Assembly: GCA_037367355.1 (NCBI GenBank)
Contig: CM074706.1
Location: 1,674,001-1,738,000 of the forward strand
Origin: Neoscytalidium dimidiatum
Taxonomy: Eukaryota > Ascomycota > Dothideomycetes > Botryosphaeriales > Botryosphaeriaceae
DNA: 64,000 nt
Direction of reading: 5' to 3'
A model generated the notes under the pieces. That model was not told the origin of the DNA, made no database searches, and worked only from the letters and a program-made list of their open reading frames with translations. A program made the translations under genes and the position numbers. Within the stretch, counting starts at the first letter, position 1. Every line of letters begins with the position of its first letter. Positions 1 to 9,877 of this stretch are shown here, piece after piece.

Positions 1-564
1 GAAATAGCTGCAGTGATCTTCTCTGAAATATGGCCGCCCTGATGACGATCGAGATGAAAGTAACGGAGCAATATTAGCAGGCCTGATACATTGCTAACAT
101 GCACTGCACTACTCTGATGTCTCGCGTTTATTTCGTAACAGAACTTAGACCCCGTATATTTTAACATGTTCATTTGTGAAAGACGGTTTGTCATTTTTCT
201 CTTAGCATCGTCTGAAAGCCCCGACGTCCGTGCTCTACCGCCACAGATTGTGTATTCCTAAGTACTTCCTAGGCTGCTGAAGCCTACCGGAGGTAGTGGC
301 TGATCTTTGGTAAAGGGGTGGAGAGTTCTTCCGAACCGGGTAAGCTATCCACTTCTACGCCTCAGAGGGGTGGCCCACTAGCGAACAAATCAGATCCATC
401 ACGTTTTGAGGCTGAGCAAAGGCTTGATTTCTAATCCGATGTACAATGACGTGTTGCTCATTGTTTGTGATCTTAAATTGCGACTCCTGGCAACAACAAT
501 CGCCGTCTTCGATCAGCAACCTAATTGCAAGCATTTTGCAAAAAGGCTCATTATCGCGCAGAAA
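1..564. other. intergenic, no gene recognised
   Basis: This left edge holds only short overlapping open frames on both strands with no recognisable domain. It contains the promoter of the epimerase-like gene that starts at 565. I see no TGCGGGG box here, unlike the cluster promoters further right. Confidence 0.5.
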
Positions 565-1654
565 ATGTCCGGAAAAAAGGTCTTTATTGTGGGCCCTGGC
601 TTCATTGGTTGGAATGTCCTGGACCTTCTTGTGGCTGAAGGCTACGAAGTGACAGGTCTTGTCCGCAGGCAGCAGCACGCTGAGGGTATAGAGAAGTCTG
701 GCGCCAAGGCTATTGTTGGTGATCTGCACGACAAGAAGCTAATCACGGAGGAAACGGTCAAATCTGATGTGAGATCGTATTTTCTGTTTAGCAGAGATCG
801 TCATCTAACGTTTGCGTTCACAGATTGTCCTCCATACCGCTACCGCAGACGACCTTCCATCAGTAGAGGCGATCTTGGATCGTGTAAAGCAACGTGCCGC
901 CCGTGGACAGTCGACCATCTACATCCACACCTCAGGCACCGGTGTACTGAACGACGGAGCCAATGGCGGGTTCAAGAGTGAGAAGATCTTCGATGATCGA
1001 GACAGAGCAGCGATCGATGCGCTGCCTGATAACGCGCCCCACAGGTCTATTGATCTTTTCATCGTTCGCAATGCAAAGGAAATTGGAGAGAGGGCCAAAA
1101 TCGCCATCATGATCCCACCGGAGATATACGGATACAACCCGAAGCATGACCGTGTCTCAATTCAGTTCCCAACCATCGCACGCTTCGCTCTTGTCAATGG
1201 GTATTCTGGTTATGTTGGGGAAGGTCTCTCGGTTGAGTCTCAGATCCATGTACTGGACCTCGCCCGCGCATACATCGTTCTGCTGCATGCTATCGAACAG
1301 AGGGAGCCTTCGTGGCTGCTGGAGAACCCTTACTTTTTCTGCGAGAACGGCAAAGAGTTCTCCTGGAAGGAAGTGGGAGAGCGCATTGCTGAAAGCCTAC
1401 ACAAAGCTGGGAGGCTTAAGGAGCCGCTTTCCCGGTCGTTCTCTGAGCAAAGCGATTGGAGTCAACTCTTCGGGCCTTCGACTGGTGCGACCATTGGTTT
1501 GAACTCGCGTAGCAGGGCATCTAGGCTGCGGGAACTAGGGTGGGAGCCGAAAGAGAAGAGCATTTGGGAGAGCTGGGAGCAGGATGAACTGCCCGCGCTG
1601 TTGCGGGAGTGGGATGCACGCCCTGCAGAAGCGAAGAAGAGTGCTTACAGGTAG
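565..1654 (+). CDS. NAD(P)-dependent epimerase/dehydratase-like protein (extended-SDR fold)
   Basis: Two exons, 565..768 and 824..1654, join in phase 0 across a 55-nt GT..AG intron and give a 344-residue protein. The N-terminus is a Rossmann beta-alpha-beta start with the dinucleotide motif GPGFIGWNV (residues about 9-17), followed by a basic LVRRQQ stretch suited to NADP. A middle HTSGTG segment and a late YVGEGLSVESQIHVLDLARAY segment match the NAD-dependent epimerase/NmrA-like group. The usual catalytic YxxxK is not obvious, so it may be a sensor or an atypical reductase. The start at 565 was chosen because it is the ATG directly before the nucleotide-binding strand; upstream in-frame sequence lacks family features. 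The exact reaction is unknown. It lies at the left edge of the oxidative cluster but has no TGCGGGG box, so membership is uncertain. Confidence 0.8.
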
Positions 1655-2831
1655 AACAAGAGAGATGACTGGTGAGGATTGGGTCTTGCATCAGGTTAGG
1701 TGGGCTTAATCTTGGTTCATATCACGTCGAACGACCCAATGCTGCCAATCTTCACCATCCTAGGTTTGGCGTCGACTTCCAATTACATCCACAGAAAAAT
1801 TATGGCGGACACATCATCACCATGTGGCTTTGTTCCAATGTCATGAATGATTCAACAGCCTCACAAGGGGGTGGATTATCTGGCTGCCAAGTGTTATCGC
1901 GATTCAAGACGTATGAGGGCTCCTAAAGTCCAAGTTTCTTGAGGTCTTTTGCCAAACCTTTAAGCCAATCGCCACGTAAGTTGGGCCTTAAGGCTGTACA
2001 TCGATACGCCCCGTTTAGCCCCGGGCGCAGCATGAATCATCCTCTTGGGGCTGAGTGAATACCTGAGGCACGGGCATGTATTCAATAACTCCTTCAGAAA
2101 AATTTCCCCTGCGTGGTCAATCGTTGTGGTATGAATGAAGTCGTACACGATATGCGATCTGTCGAATGATGTCAAACAACGACCGAGTTCGCTACAGAGG
2201 TGAGGCGGCGGTCCTCTACAACATCTCGGAAATCCGTTTACTCGGCATTGCGGTGGCGAAGTCGGCGGTGGGCAAATACGTGTCATGTACTTCTGGGCAG
2301 CCAAGTCAATGCGCATTTTCCATTTCGTGTTCTGCTTCTACAGACTTTTTGCTGCTAGACGCCTGAAACGACCATGCGGCTTGGGCCGGCTCCCTGTACA
2401 AATGGTCAGCTTTTGTTAGTTTCAGGCCGACTGATCCTGCCACCGGACCAATAACATCCGGAGACCGGCGCAACGTTCGGTAAGGCTTTGCAGCTTGGCT
2501 GTACAAATTAGGATTAAGATCATCCACTCCAAGGTTTGGCACGGCTTGGCATGTCAACGGTATACGCGGGCGGACCCATCACAGCAGAGTTTTGGATGCA
2601 GGTACCATCAAACACCTGCCACAGTGCTTCTGCGTTGACAAACGGTCAGACGAGGTCAAAGCTGAGAAATGTCACTCCCAGCATCCCGAGCAGTCATTGC
2701 TCTGAGACATCCGCCGTTCAACACGATATAAAGCCTCCGGCTGATTACCTGCTTTCTACACCATCACCAGCTTCTCGCCCACTATCTGCAACCGGAAACC
2801 ACTATCAAATCAACTTCGACGATCTTTCAAG
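1655..2831. other. intergenic, no gene recognised
   Basis: About 1.2 kb between the epimerase-like gene and the small secreted protein gene. Open frames of up to about 118 codons exist on both strands (for example 1960..2316 minus), but none shows a recognisable domain, signal peptide or neighbouring exon. It must include the promoter of the gene starting at 2832. Confidence 0.45.
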
Positions 2832-3216
2832 ATGCAGAGCAAGCACATCACCCTCTTCTTCGCCCTTGCCGCCGTCGGAACCGCCATCGACGCAACCGAT
2901 ATCCCGGCCGCTTGTCGCACACAATGTCAGCCGGTTGTTGAGCTCATTCAGGGCTGCGACCTCCAGAATGACGACAACGATGCTGAAGAGTACAGCTGCG
3001 TCTGCAAGGCCACTGGTGCTGTCGCCCAGTTGCAGACCTGCTCGGACTGTGTTGGCGCCAATGGCGGTACCGATTTCGATGAAGCTGATGAGGTTGTTCC
3101 AGAGAATGGTAGGCATATGAACGTCTCGTAATAATTCAAGGGCAGGAGCTGACTGAGGTTTAGATGTTGCCGAGATCCTGGCCGCCTGCAAGACAGGCGT
3201 AATCGTTGACTTTTAA
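2832..3216 (+). CDS. small secreted eight-cysteine protein
   Basis: Two exons, 2832..3108 and 3164..3216, are joined in phase 1 over a 55-nt intron and encode 109 residues. Residues 1-19 form a clear signal peptide (basic start, hydrophobic core, ending near GTAIDA). The mature part has exactly eight cysteines spaced C-x3-C, C, C-x-C, C-x2-C and a final C contributed by exon 2, with acidic runs between them. This matches the general plan of small secreted cysteine-rich fungal proteins (cell-wall or effector-like, partly CFEM-reminiscent). I see no GPI signal: the protein ends shortly after the eighth cysteine with GVIVDF. Without the splice the frame ends after 99 residues and loses the eighth cysteine, which supports the intron. 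The biological role cannot be read from sequence. Confidence 0.75.
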
Positions 3217-3424
3217 ATGCTGAACTGAAGAAATTATACCCTTGGTCCCACTCCTTGATAGAGAAAGATACATTACGCTATTAAGAATGAACAGATTCAG
3301 ATATTAACCATCTTCGGGTTTGCCTTGCTAATCGTTAGGTCTATGTGATATGATCCTTACTAAACAAGAGAAATTGAAGCACGACCATCGCAAAAGCCCA
3401 CTATTCATCAGGATTCTATGTAGC

Positions 3425-5264
3425 TTACGCAGCGTGCCGAGAAGCTGGATTCATTACTCTTTGCCTTACTAAGACTTTCACGCTTTTTTGCTTGACAAAC
3501 CAGACATTGTGAGTCTCCAAAGGTTTGCTTGGATCCAGCAAGGCCATGTCAAAGCTTCGAATTAATTGTGGAACTACTTTTGACATCTCCATCAAAGCGG
3601 TCCCTTTTCCAGAGCAGATTTGTGAGCCAGATCCAAACTGTGCGCTCTTAGTTAGTGACCTGCATGTTTTGCACCTTTAGACTTACTAGTATGAGATATC
3701 TCTCCCGCATCTGCGTCAATTCTGGGGTCTCTAACCATCGTTCAGGTCTGAAAATATCGGCATCGGGACCGAATACTCCTTTGCTATAGTGCGCGACCCA
3801 AGGGTTGATGCCTACAACAGTCTGCAATACCAATTAACGTAACATTCAATCAACAGTAGAAACTTAATTAAGGACATACACCTCCAGGGAAGAAGTGACC
3901 AACAAGGGTAGCTCCTTGCGGCGGAACAATCCTGCTGTAAGGAACCCCCGCTGCTGAATGGATTCGCATTCCTTTCTTAATGCAAACTTGCAAATACGGC
4001 ATCTGCTGAGCTTCTTGGTACGAGACGGGATTTGACAAAGCACCTTTTGACGCCATCTCGTCAATTTCATTGCGCAGCTACCGGGGCTCAGCTTGGATTC
4101 ATGCAAATGGTAGTGGAGAACTCACCTTTCCGACAGCATTTGGGCTTCTTAGTAGACACCACATGATGCTCGTCAGACTCACGCTCGTGCTGTCACTGCC
4201 CGCAATGATAAGTCCCAGGCAAAGAGCCATGACATCATGTTCAGACAGCTTGTCTGGTTTTTCTCGTTGTATTTTTAGAGCCTTAGCCAATATTGAGTCG
4301 CCTTCGATGTTCTTCTCGTAGGCTTTCATTTGTTGCGCAGCAAATGCGGCTACGTGCGAGAAGCCATTTCTGCCTAGCTTTTGAACGAGACAAAGAAGAA
4401 TCCGGTGGAACTCGGGATATACACCTTGAACACGTGCTGCGTAGACAAGGAATGCGTCCACCCCGGAGATCATTTTCAGAGGATCAGTGCCTTCATCAAG
4501 GAACCCAAAGCGTTTTGAGACCTGAACATTCATCAGCTAATTCCCACCTCATGCGCATTCCGATGAAATGTTTAATGAACTTGAACTCGGCGGTTGAACA
4601 AGTTGGATGTCACCATATTCTTACCGCAAGCTCACCGATAGTGTCGAACGTGTAACACTGAAGGCACCATTGGAGATCGATTGGTTGACCAGACCTTTTC
4701 AGACGTTAGAAAACGATGCACACTATTACATCATGCTCTCACAAAGGCCTACCGTGCGAACCCCATGAACTTCTCTTCAAGGAGCTTGATACAGTCATTC
4801 GCGGAGCTTTCCATTCTCATCAAAGCCGACAACGAAAACAAAGAGACCACTTTTCTTTGCTCCATTGCATGCCTCACATTATCCCGATCTGCGAAAAGGT
4901 TTGGCTTGTCAGGATCACCACTGGAAAAGTACCACGGTCCTTTCTTCTAAGCGTTAGTATGAGCGTAGAGGATTTTGATAGCGTCGGTATCATCGATCGA
5001 GTATTCGTTTGGTGCAATTCGTACTACAGGGCCTATATCCCTCAGAGACGCGATGACATTGAGGCGCAGTGGACCTACCATATTTTCGATGCAGATTCAA
5101 GTTCGTCCATGGCAACGTCCCATTCCATATCTCCCTAAGGTAACAGAGACGGGTGAAGCGAGCCGCCAATGGCCCAGGTAAATGACGGAGTTGGCGGCTC
5201 GGATAAGAGAGTGGGTAATTTTTACGCCCAGAAAATGGACGACGAGTAGCCAAATCAGCGTCAT
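3425..5264 (-). pseudogene. cytochrome P450 (pisatin-demethylase-like), disrupted
   Basis: Minus-strand P450 with well-formed exons (5'->3') ?-5079, 5032-4753, 4694-4625, 4521-4126, 4077-3880, 3821-3687 and 3637-3425; all phases close. Family landmarks are the LPGP hinge, NLHRKYGPVVRIAPNEYS, the I-helix AGSDST, FGPDADIFRPERW, and a haem loop. Three defects are visible. (1) An in-frame TAG at 4947..4949 sits between YAHTNA and KKGPWYF, with no GT..AG pair that could remove it without deleting conserved sequence. (2) The N-terminal membrane anchor (ATG at 5262-5264, MTLIWLLVVHFLG) is in a different frame from LRHLPGPLAARF, implying an indel near 5200-5225. (3) The haem loop reads FGSGSQICSG, with Gln where Arg is nearly universal. 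CAG to TAG and CGA to CAA are both C:G to T:A changes. I infer a recently decayed gene. A sequencing error could explain one defect but hardly all three. Confidence 0.8.
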
Positions 5265-6697
5265 GGTCGAGAGACAGTCACGCTGAACTCTACGAAAGTG
5301 AAGGGAACATATATCACGTACATAGTTAAATGCGAGCTCCCCATCCTCGGACTATTCCCTCGGCCGAGGTGGACAAACACGCATACGAGCTTAGCCAATG
5401 ATGATTACCAAGTAGCACCAGACCGAGGGCGTCTATATCGTAGTACAGCTACTGAAAGCATAATTGAAAGTCCTCTCCGGCCCATGTGGGAATGTTTACA
5501 CAGCCGAAACAATATGTGGGGTTCCACATGCGAAACTCCACGGGACGGAACTCGACACTAAGAAAATACAACAGATGATCAAGGCGAATAGGACCAGGTC
5601 AACTGTGACTTTGATGTAAAGAATTAAGGTGTCTGTCCATACTACACGAGAGGTCTCGGAATTCTCTATGCGCGCAGAACAAGGAAGAGTGTACAAATAT
5701 AGCAAGTAGTTTTGAAGTAAAGTGGTAATAAGCTGAACGGGCAGTGTGCTGTATAGCTAGTAGACTATTCTCTCTGGACGACTGCTCTTTTCCATATAGT
5801 GTGTAAAAGCTCGCCGCAAGAATGTGATTCCCCTCGCGATGGCTTAGCGGGGCGGTAATTCCTCACTTTGCTTTTTATCCTGATTGATGCACAGGTGAAG
5901 GCTTGACAGCATCATGCAAAAAACAACCAGTAAAATAGAGAAGGTAATATGTAATATCGTTTAACTTAATCGGCTTGCAAGTTCCTTGAGCGGATTTTAC
6001 GAGTATTATACTAGTTTCCAGTGTTGAACTTGATGTGAAGTTCTATATACACTCATCTGCTAGCGCCGTAAAATTTCTCTCTAGCTTCCAGGAATAAATA
6101 GAAGTAAAATATGTGGGATGGACGATTTACAGCATCTTGGACTACGTCGTGTGAGAATTCAAAGCGGATAACCTGTCGATGCAAGCAGAAATGAACTTGG
6201 TAATCTGGAAAGATCGATGTGGGCAGGAGGTACATCAAAAGATGTGGCACTTAAGGGAAATCTCAGAAAAAACTACAATCTTGAATTTGTAAGGGATAAC
6301 ATTGGTTGGATCTAATTTGACAGGTATGGAAGACCTGCGCGGTTTCAGCCGCACATTTTAAGAGACTCGGCCGTAACTCCACAATCGACCCCGCATACTA
6401 ACGGCTCCACAATTGTCCTGATTGCCGCTTTCAATAATCAACTTCAACCAGCTCTCTGGCTTTGCTGCGGGATGTTTCCGGCGTCAAGGCACTCGCAGAA
6501 GTCACATTAAATCACTAGTAGTAACGCATGTAAATCATCGGGATGGTATGAGCGCAGTTCGGGTAGAACGCGGAATGACAGTAATCGTACATAATGCACC
6601 GTGCATGTTGCAAACAGACACCTCTGTATACAAGAAACTCTACTACATCTGTTAGATCTCCAAACTTTGTCACTGAGTTTCAAAGGTCTCACACAGA
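5265..6697. other. AT-rich intergenic region
   Basis: About 1.4 kb between the decayed P450 and the FAD monooxygenase, which point away from each other. It is AT-rich with many stops in all frames and no recognisable coding relics. It carries the CCCCGCAT box at 6389-6396 and a looser GCGGGGC at about 5846. Confidence 0.5.
6389..6396 (-). promoter_or_regulatory. ATGCGGGG box upstream of FAD monooxygenase 1
   Basis: The plus strand reads CCCCGCAT, that is ATGCGGGG on the minus strand, about 300 bp before the ATG at 6698. It is one of nine similar boxes found by eye in promoters of this cluster. Confidence 0.5.
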
Positions 6698-8650
6698 ATG
6701 ATAGCTCAAACACAGACAAATCTACAGCAGGATGAGACGCTGCCCATACCTGGTGCCCCCAGAATCGAGTTTGATTTCCCTGACACCTTCGATCATTCCG
6801 ATATCCCACTGGATGAGCAGGAATGGCCTGTGATCGTAATCGGGTCTAGCATGGTAGGCATGAGCCTGCAACTCATGCTCGGTGTTCATGGGCAAGTCCT
6901 CCCCCTCATACGCCACAAAAATTGTCAATTTATTTCAAAGTTAAAAGAGCTCAACCAACCCAAGTCCTAATGCGCCCACTACTTCAGAATGAAATCTGTC
7001 TCCTTTGACCGCCACCCCTCCACAGCGACCAAGTCCCGCGCCGCCCTCTTCCTGCTCCGTAGCATTGAAATCTTCCGGCAGCTCGATCTCGAGTCGTCCT
7101 TCCGCTCCGCTTCAGCCACAAATTTCGACCTCAACAGCGGCATGCTCCTGACCACGTACCTACTCGGCGGCAAGGTAATCCGACACGTGCAGGAGAACGA
7201 CCCGGAGCGCACTGCCCGCATCACGCCATGCGAGCGCCTCTGGCTGACACAAAACATGTGCGCAACGCCACAAAATGCCCACCTCCCCAGCCAACAACTA
7301 ACAACGCACTCTCTACAGGTACGAGCCCTGGGTGCTCAGGCGCGCGGTCGCTACGGGCGCCGTCCAGCACTTCAGCGAGCGCGTGGTCTATTATGAAGAA
7401 GACGCCTCCGGCGTGCTCGTAGCCGTCCAGAACCTTGAGACGGGTGAGCACCGCAAGTACCGCACGCAGTACCTGGTAGCCTGCGACGGCAACCGCAGCC
7501 CGACGCGGCGCAAGGAGGGCATCGAGTGGCGCGGCCCCGGCGTGCTGGGGTCGATGATCAGCATCTACTTCCGTGCCAACCTGGAGCCCTTACTCGGGAC
7601 GCGCGCCAAGTACGGCGTCACGTACGTCATGAACGAGGACATGCAAGGGTTCTGGCGGCTCGACGATTCGGGCAAGGCGGGCTTCTTGGGCGTTGCGAGC
7701 GTTAAGGGGAGAACCGAGTTTCCGCCAGACTCTGTGAGCGCGAAGGAGGCAAAGGATATTTTTGCGTTCGCGCTGGGGAAGAGCGTGGAGGGGCTGGACA
7801 TGGAGGTTGAGGAGATCTCTTACTTTACGAGTGCGGCGTACAATTCGGATTGTTTTGCGAGCAAGGAGGGAAGGGGAAGGGTGTTCCTCGCCCGTGACGC
7901 GGCGCATTTGATGCCACCCACTGGAGGAATGGGTGGGAATACTGGCATTCAGGTATGTATTCCATGATAAAATCCTCGGATGGAATACTGACGGTCATGC
8001 AGGATGCATACAATCTTGCTTGGAAGCTGGCCTATGTTCTGAACGGCAAGGCTACTCATGGCTTCCTTGCCAGCTATAACGAGGAGCGGCAAAGAGCGGC
8101 GGAGTTTGCTGTGGAGCAAGCGTTCAGTCGATTCGTGAATCGTGTGCTGAGAGACCCCGCAGTTAAGTGTGCGAAGGAATTACCGGACGATATCGTGGAG
8201 TTGGGCTATCGTTACCCCGTTGGAGCATCTGTCTCAGAGCCAGGCACTGACAGCAGTGCTCGGTGGGAGGATCCGCATTCGCCATTGGTCATTGCAGGCT
8301 CGCGACTCCCGCACGTCCCCTTGTCTCCTCCTAAGGGCAAGTCGACATTAGACTTGATCAAGAAGGGCTTCGTCATTCTTGCTGCAGAGGCGGGTTCACC
8401 TTGGTTCGGTGCGGCAGAACAACAGGATGTTCCATTGAAGTACTACGCTGTGTGTAGTGAGTCTCAGGAGGCAACTGATCCTGAGGACCGATTCGGGGAA
8501 GTCGCTGGGTTGAAGAAGGGACAGACCCTGCTTGTGCGGCCGGATGGATATATTGCTTGGAAGGCTCCAGCAGAGCAGGAGAGCCATGCTCAACGATTGA
8601 AGCATATATTGAACTCAATACTGAAGCCGGGGAATGGGGGGACCAACTAG
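6698..8650 (+). CDS. FAD-dependent aromatic-type monooxygenase 1
   Basis: Four exons (6698..6891, 6988..7257, 7319..7952, 8003..8650) give 581 residues with all phases closing. It belongs to the phenol-hydroxylase/TfdB-like class A flavoprotein monooxygenases, which use FAD and NAD(P)H to hydroxylate aromatic or polyketide substrates. Residues about 47-56 contain the dinucleotide motif in the form VIGSSMVGM. The DG motif is VACDGNRSP. The GD motif region is LARDAAHLMPPTGGMGGNTG, where the usual Gly before Asp is Arg, which is unusual. A C-terminal thioredoxin-like extension (LVRPDGYIAWK) is present as in phenol hydroxylases. Intron 1 has a GC donor (GG|GCAAGT). The promoter has an ATGCGGGG box at 6389. 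Substrate unknown; the class call is firm. Confidence 0.88.
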
Positions 8651-8810
8651 GTTGAACGGCTGTCTGTAGACAAACGTCAGGGTTCATGGTGTGAAGATCA
8701 AGACTGAGAAACTTATATCCTCCGTGAGTAATGCGTCCGAACCGTCACTAAATTAGTAATTCTAGGGTTATATAATATTTCAAGTCCAGATCCTGCAGAA
8801 ATTAAGCCCA

Positions 8811-8934
8811 GCGTTGGTGGTTTAGTGGTAAAATTCATCGTTGCCATCCTGGTTGATACATTGTAAGAATCCTTCCCTCCAATGTGTTCACCAGCTGTCT
8901 CGATGAGCCCCGGGTTCGATTCCCGGCCGACGCA
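8811..8934 (+). tRNA. tRNA-Gly (GCC) with a 53-nt intron
   Basis: Exons 8811..8846 and 8900..8934. The acceptor stem GCGTTGG pairs with CCGACGC (one T-G wobble). The D arm is GGTTTAGTGGTAAAATTC. The anticodon stem CATCG/CGATG encloses the loop TTGCCAT with anticodon GCC, and the T arm is CCCGGGTTCGATTCCCGG with a perfect B box. The anticodon loop is interrupted right after the base 3' of the anticodon (position 37), the canonical site for nuclear tRNA introns, by 53 nt that have no place in a tRNA fold. A short TTTT terminator follows at about 8939. The exact intron ends are ambiguous by one or two bases because of repeated T/TC. Confidence 0.9.
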
Positions 8935-9877
8935 TCTCTTTTGGCCCCTTTAAGGGACAGCTGTTTTGCTGTAACATCGTTGGTTGGGTTTGCGGAGGCA
9001 GAAGAAGGTGAAAACTTTGATAGAGAGGTCCGTGCACAGGGAGCTTTTAGCCGCCCACTCGCCGCAGCACCTTGACGCCCTATCTGGCCCTTTATACTCT
9101 TTTTAGATCAATCGCATCTGTTAATGGGCCAACAGCATTGCTCCGAAACCACAACAATCATTTAGAGAGAAGTCACGACCTAGAAGTGAGAGTCTTGTTG
9201 TGTGCAGTATACCAACACCAGCAACCAATCAAACTTATTTCTCCAACTCATAATGAAGATGATGGGTGGACCATGGGTCAGGGACTAGTGACGGGAAGTA
9301 TTACGGTAATAGAGAAGTTGTAGAAGCTACTGCCGGCTGTGGCTGCGGGTGGAAATGACGTTACAAACCGTCGGCCATGACTCATTGCTTGTTTGAAAAC
9401 ACGGCTCAATATAGCCGAAACGATCATCTACAGTGGATCATTGCAGTCTGTTGATACATTCAAATTTTTAGGATCCCCTTCAACTTGCATTAGTATGTAA
9501 TTACTTGTCTGTTCACGCCGTGCTACGAAACGGGGATTTGCCGCGCTTTGCAGACGTGACAGCAGCCACGGGTTTAACAAGGTACGCTTGAGTCATTTGT
9601 CTCTCACCGTATCGTGTTCACATCCCGGCTAATCCATATCACAACAGTTGATAAAGTTTAGGATAATGAATATCGGACCTTTCGCTGATGGAACATGCAG
9701 AGCGCAGCATCCCGACTGGTCATTGACTTCGTATCGAAAGGCACCAAATGATCGTGGGCTTTTGCAAGCACAGAAATGATGGCACACTCAGAGCGGACAA
9801 ATCCCGCTTCGTCCTTAAATAGCTGCTCTTGGGATGGTGTTTCCGTCATACGCGCCGCTCTTTTCCCCTTAGTAACG
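8935..9877. other. intergenic, no gene recognised
   Basis: About 0.94 kb between the tRNA and the amidase. Short frames only. It includes the Pol III terminator-like TTTT just after the tRNA and the amidase promoter. No exact TGCGGGG box was seen. Confidence 0.5.

Noticed and set aside
4941..4960. Intron ending at the TTAG before KKGPWYF to rescue the P450 stop codon
   Set aside because: The only upstream GT in range would delete the conserved RIAPNEYSIDD segment, and the CTAAC would lie too close to the AG to act as its branch site.
5265..6697. Relic of a transposable element in the AT-rich gap
   Set aside because: No terminal repeats, transposase fragments or long frames could be seen.
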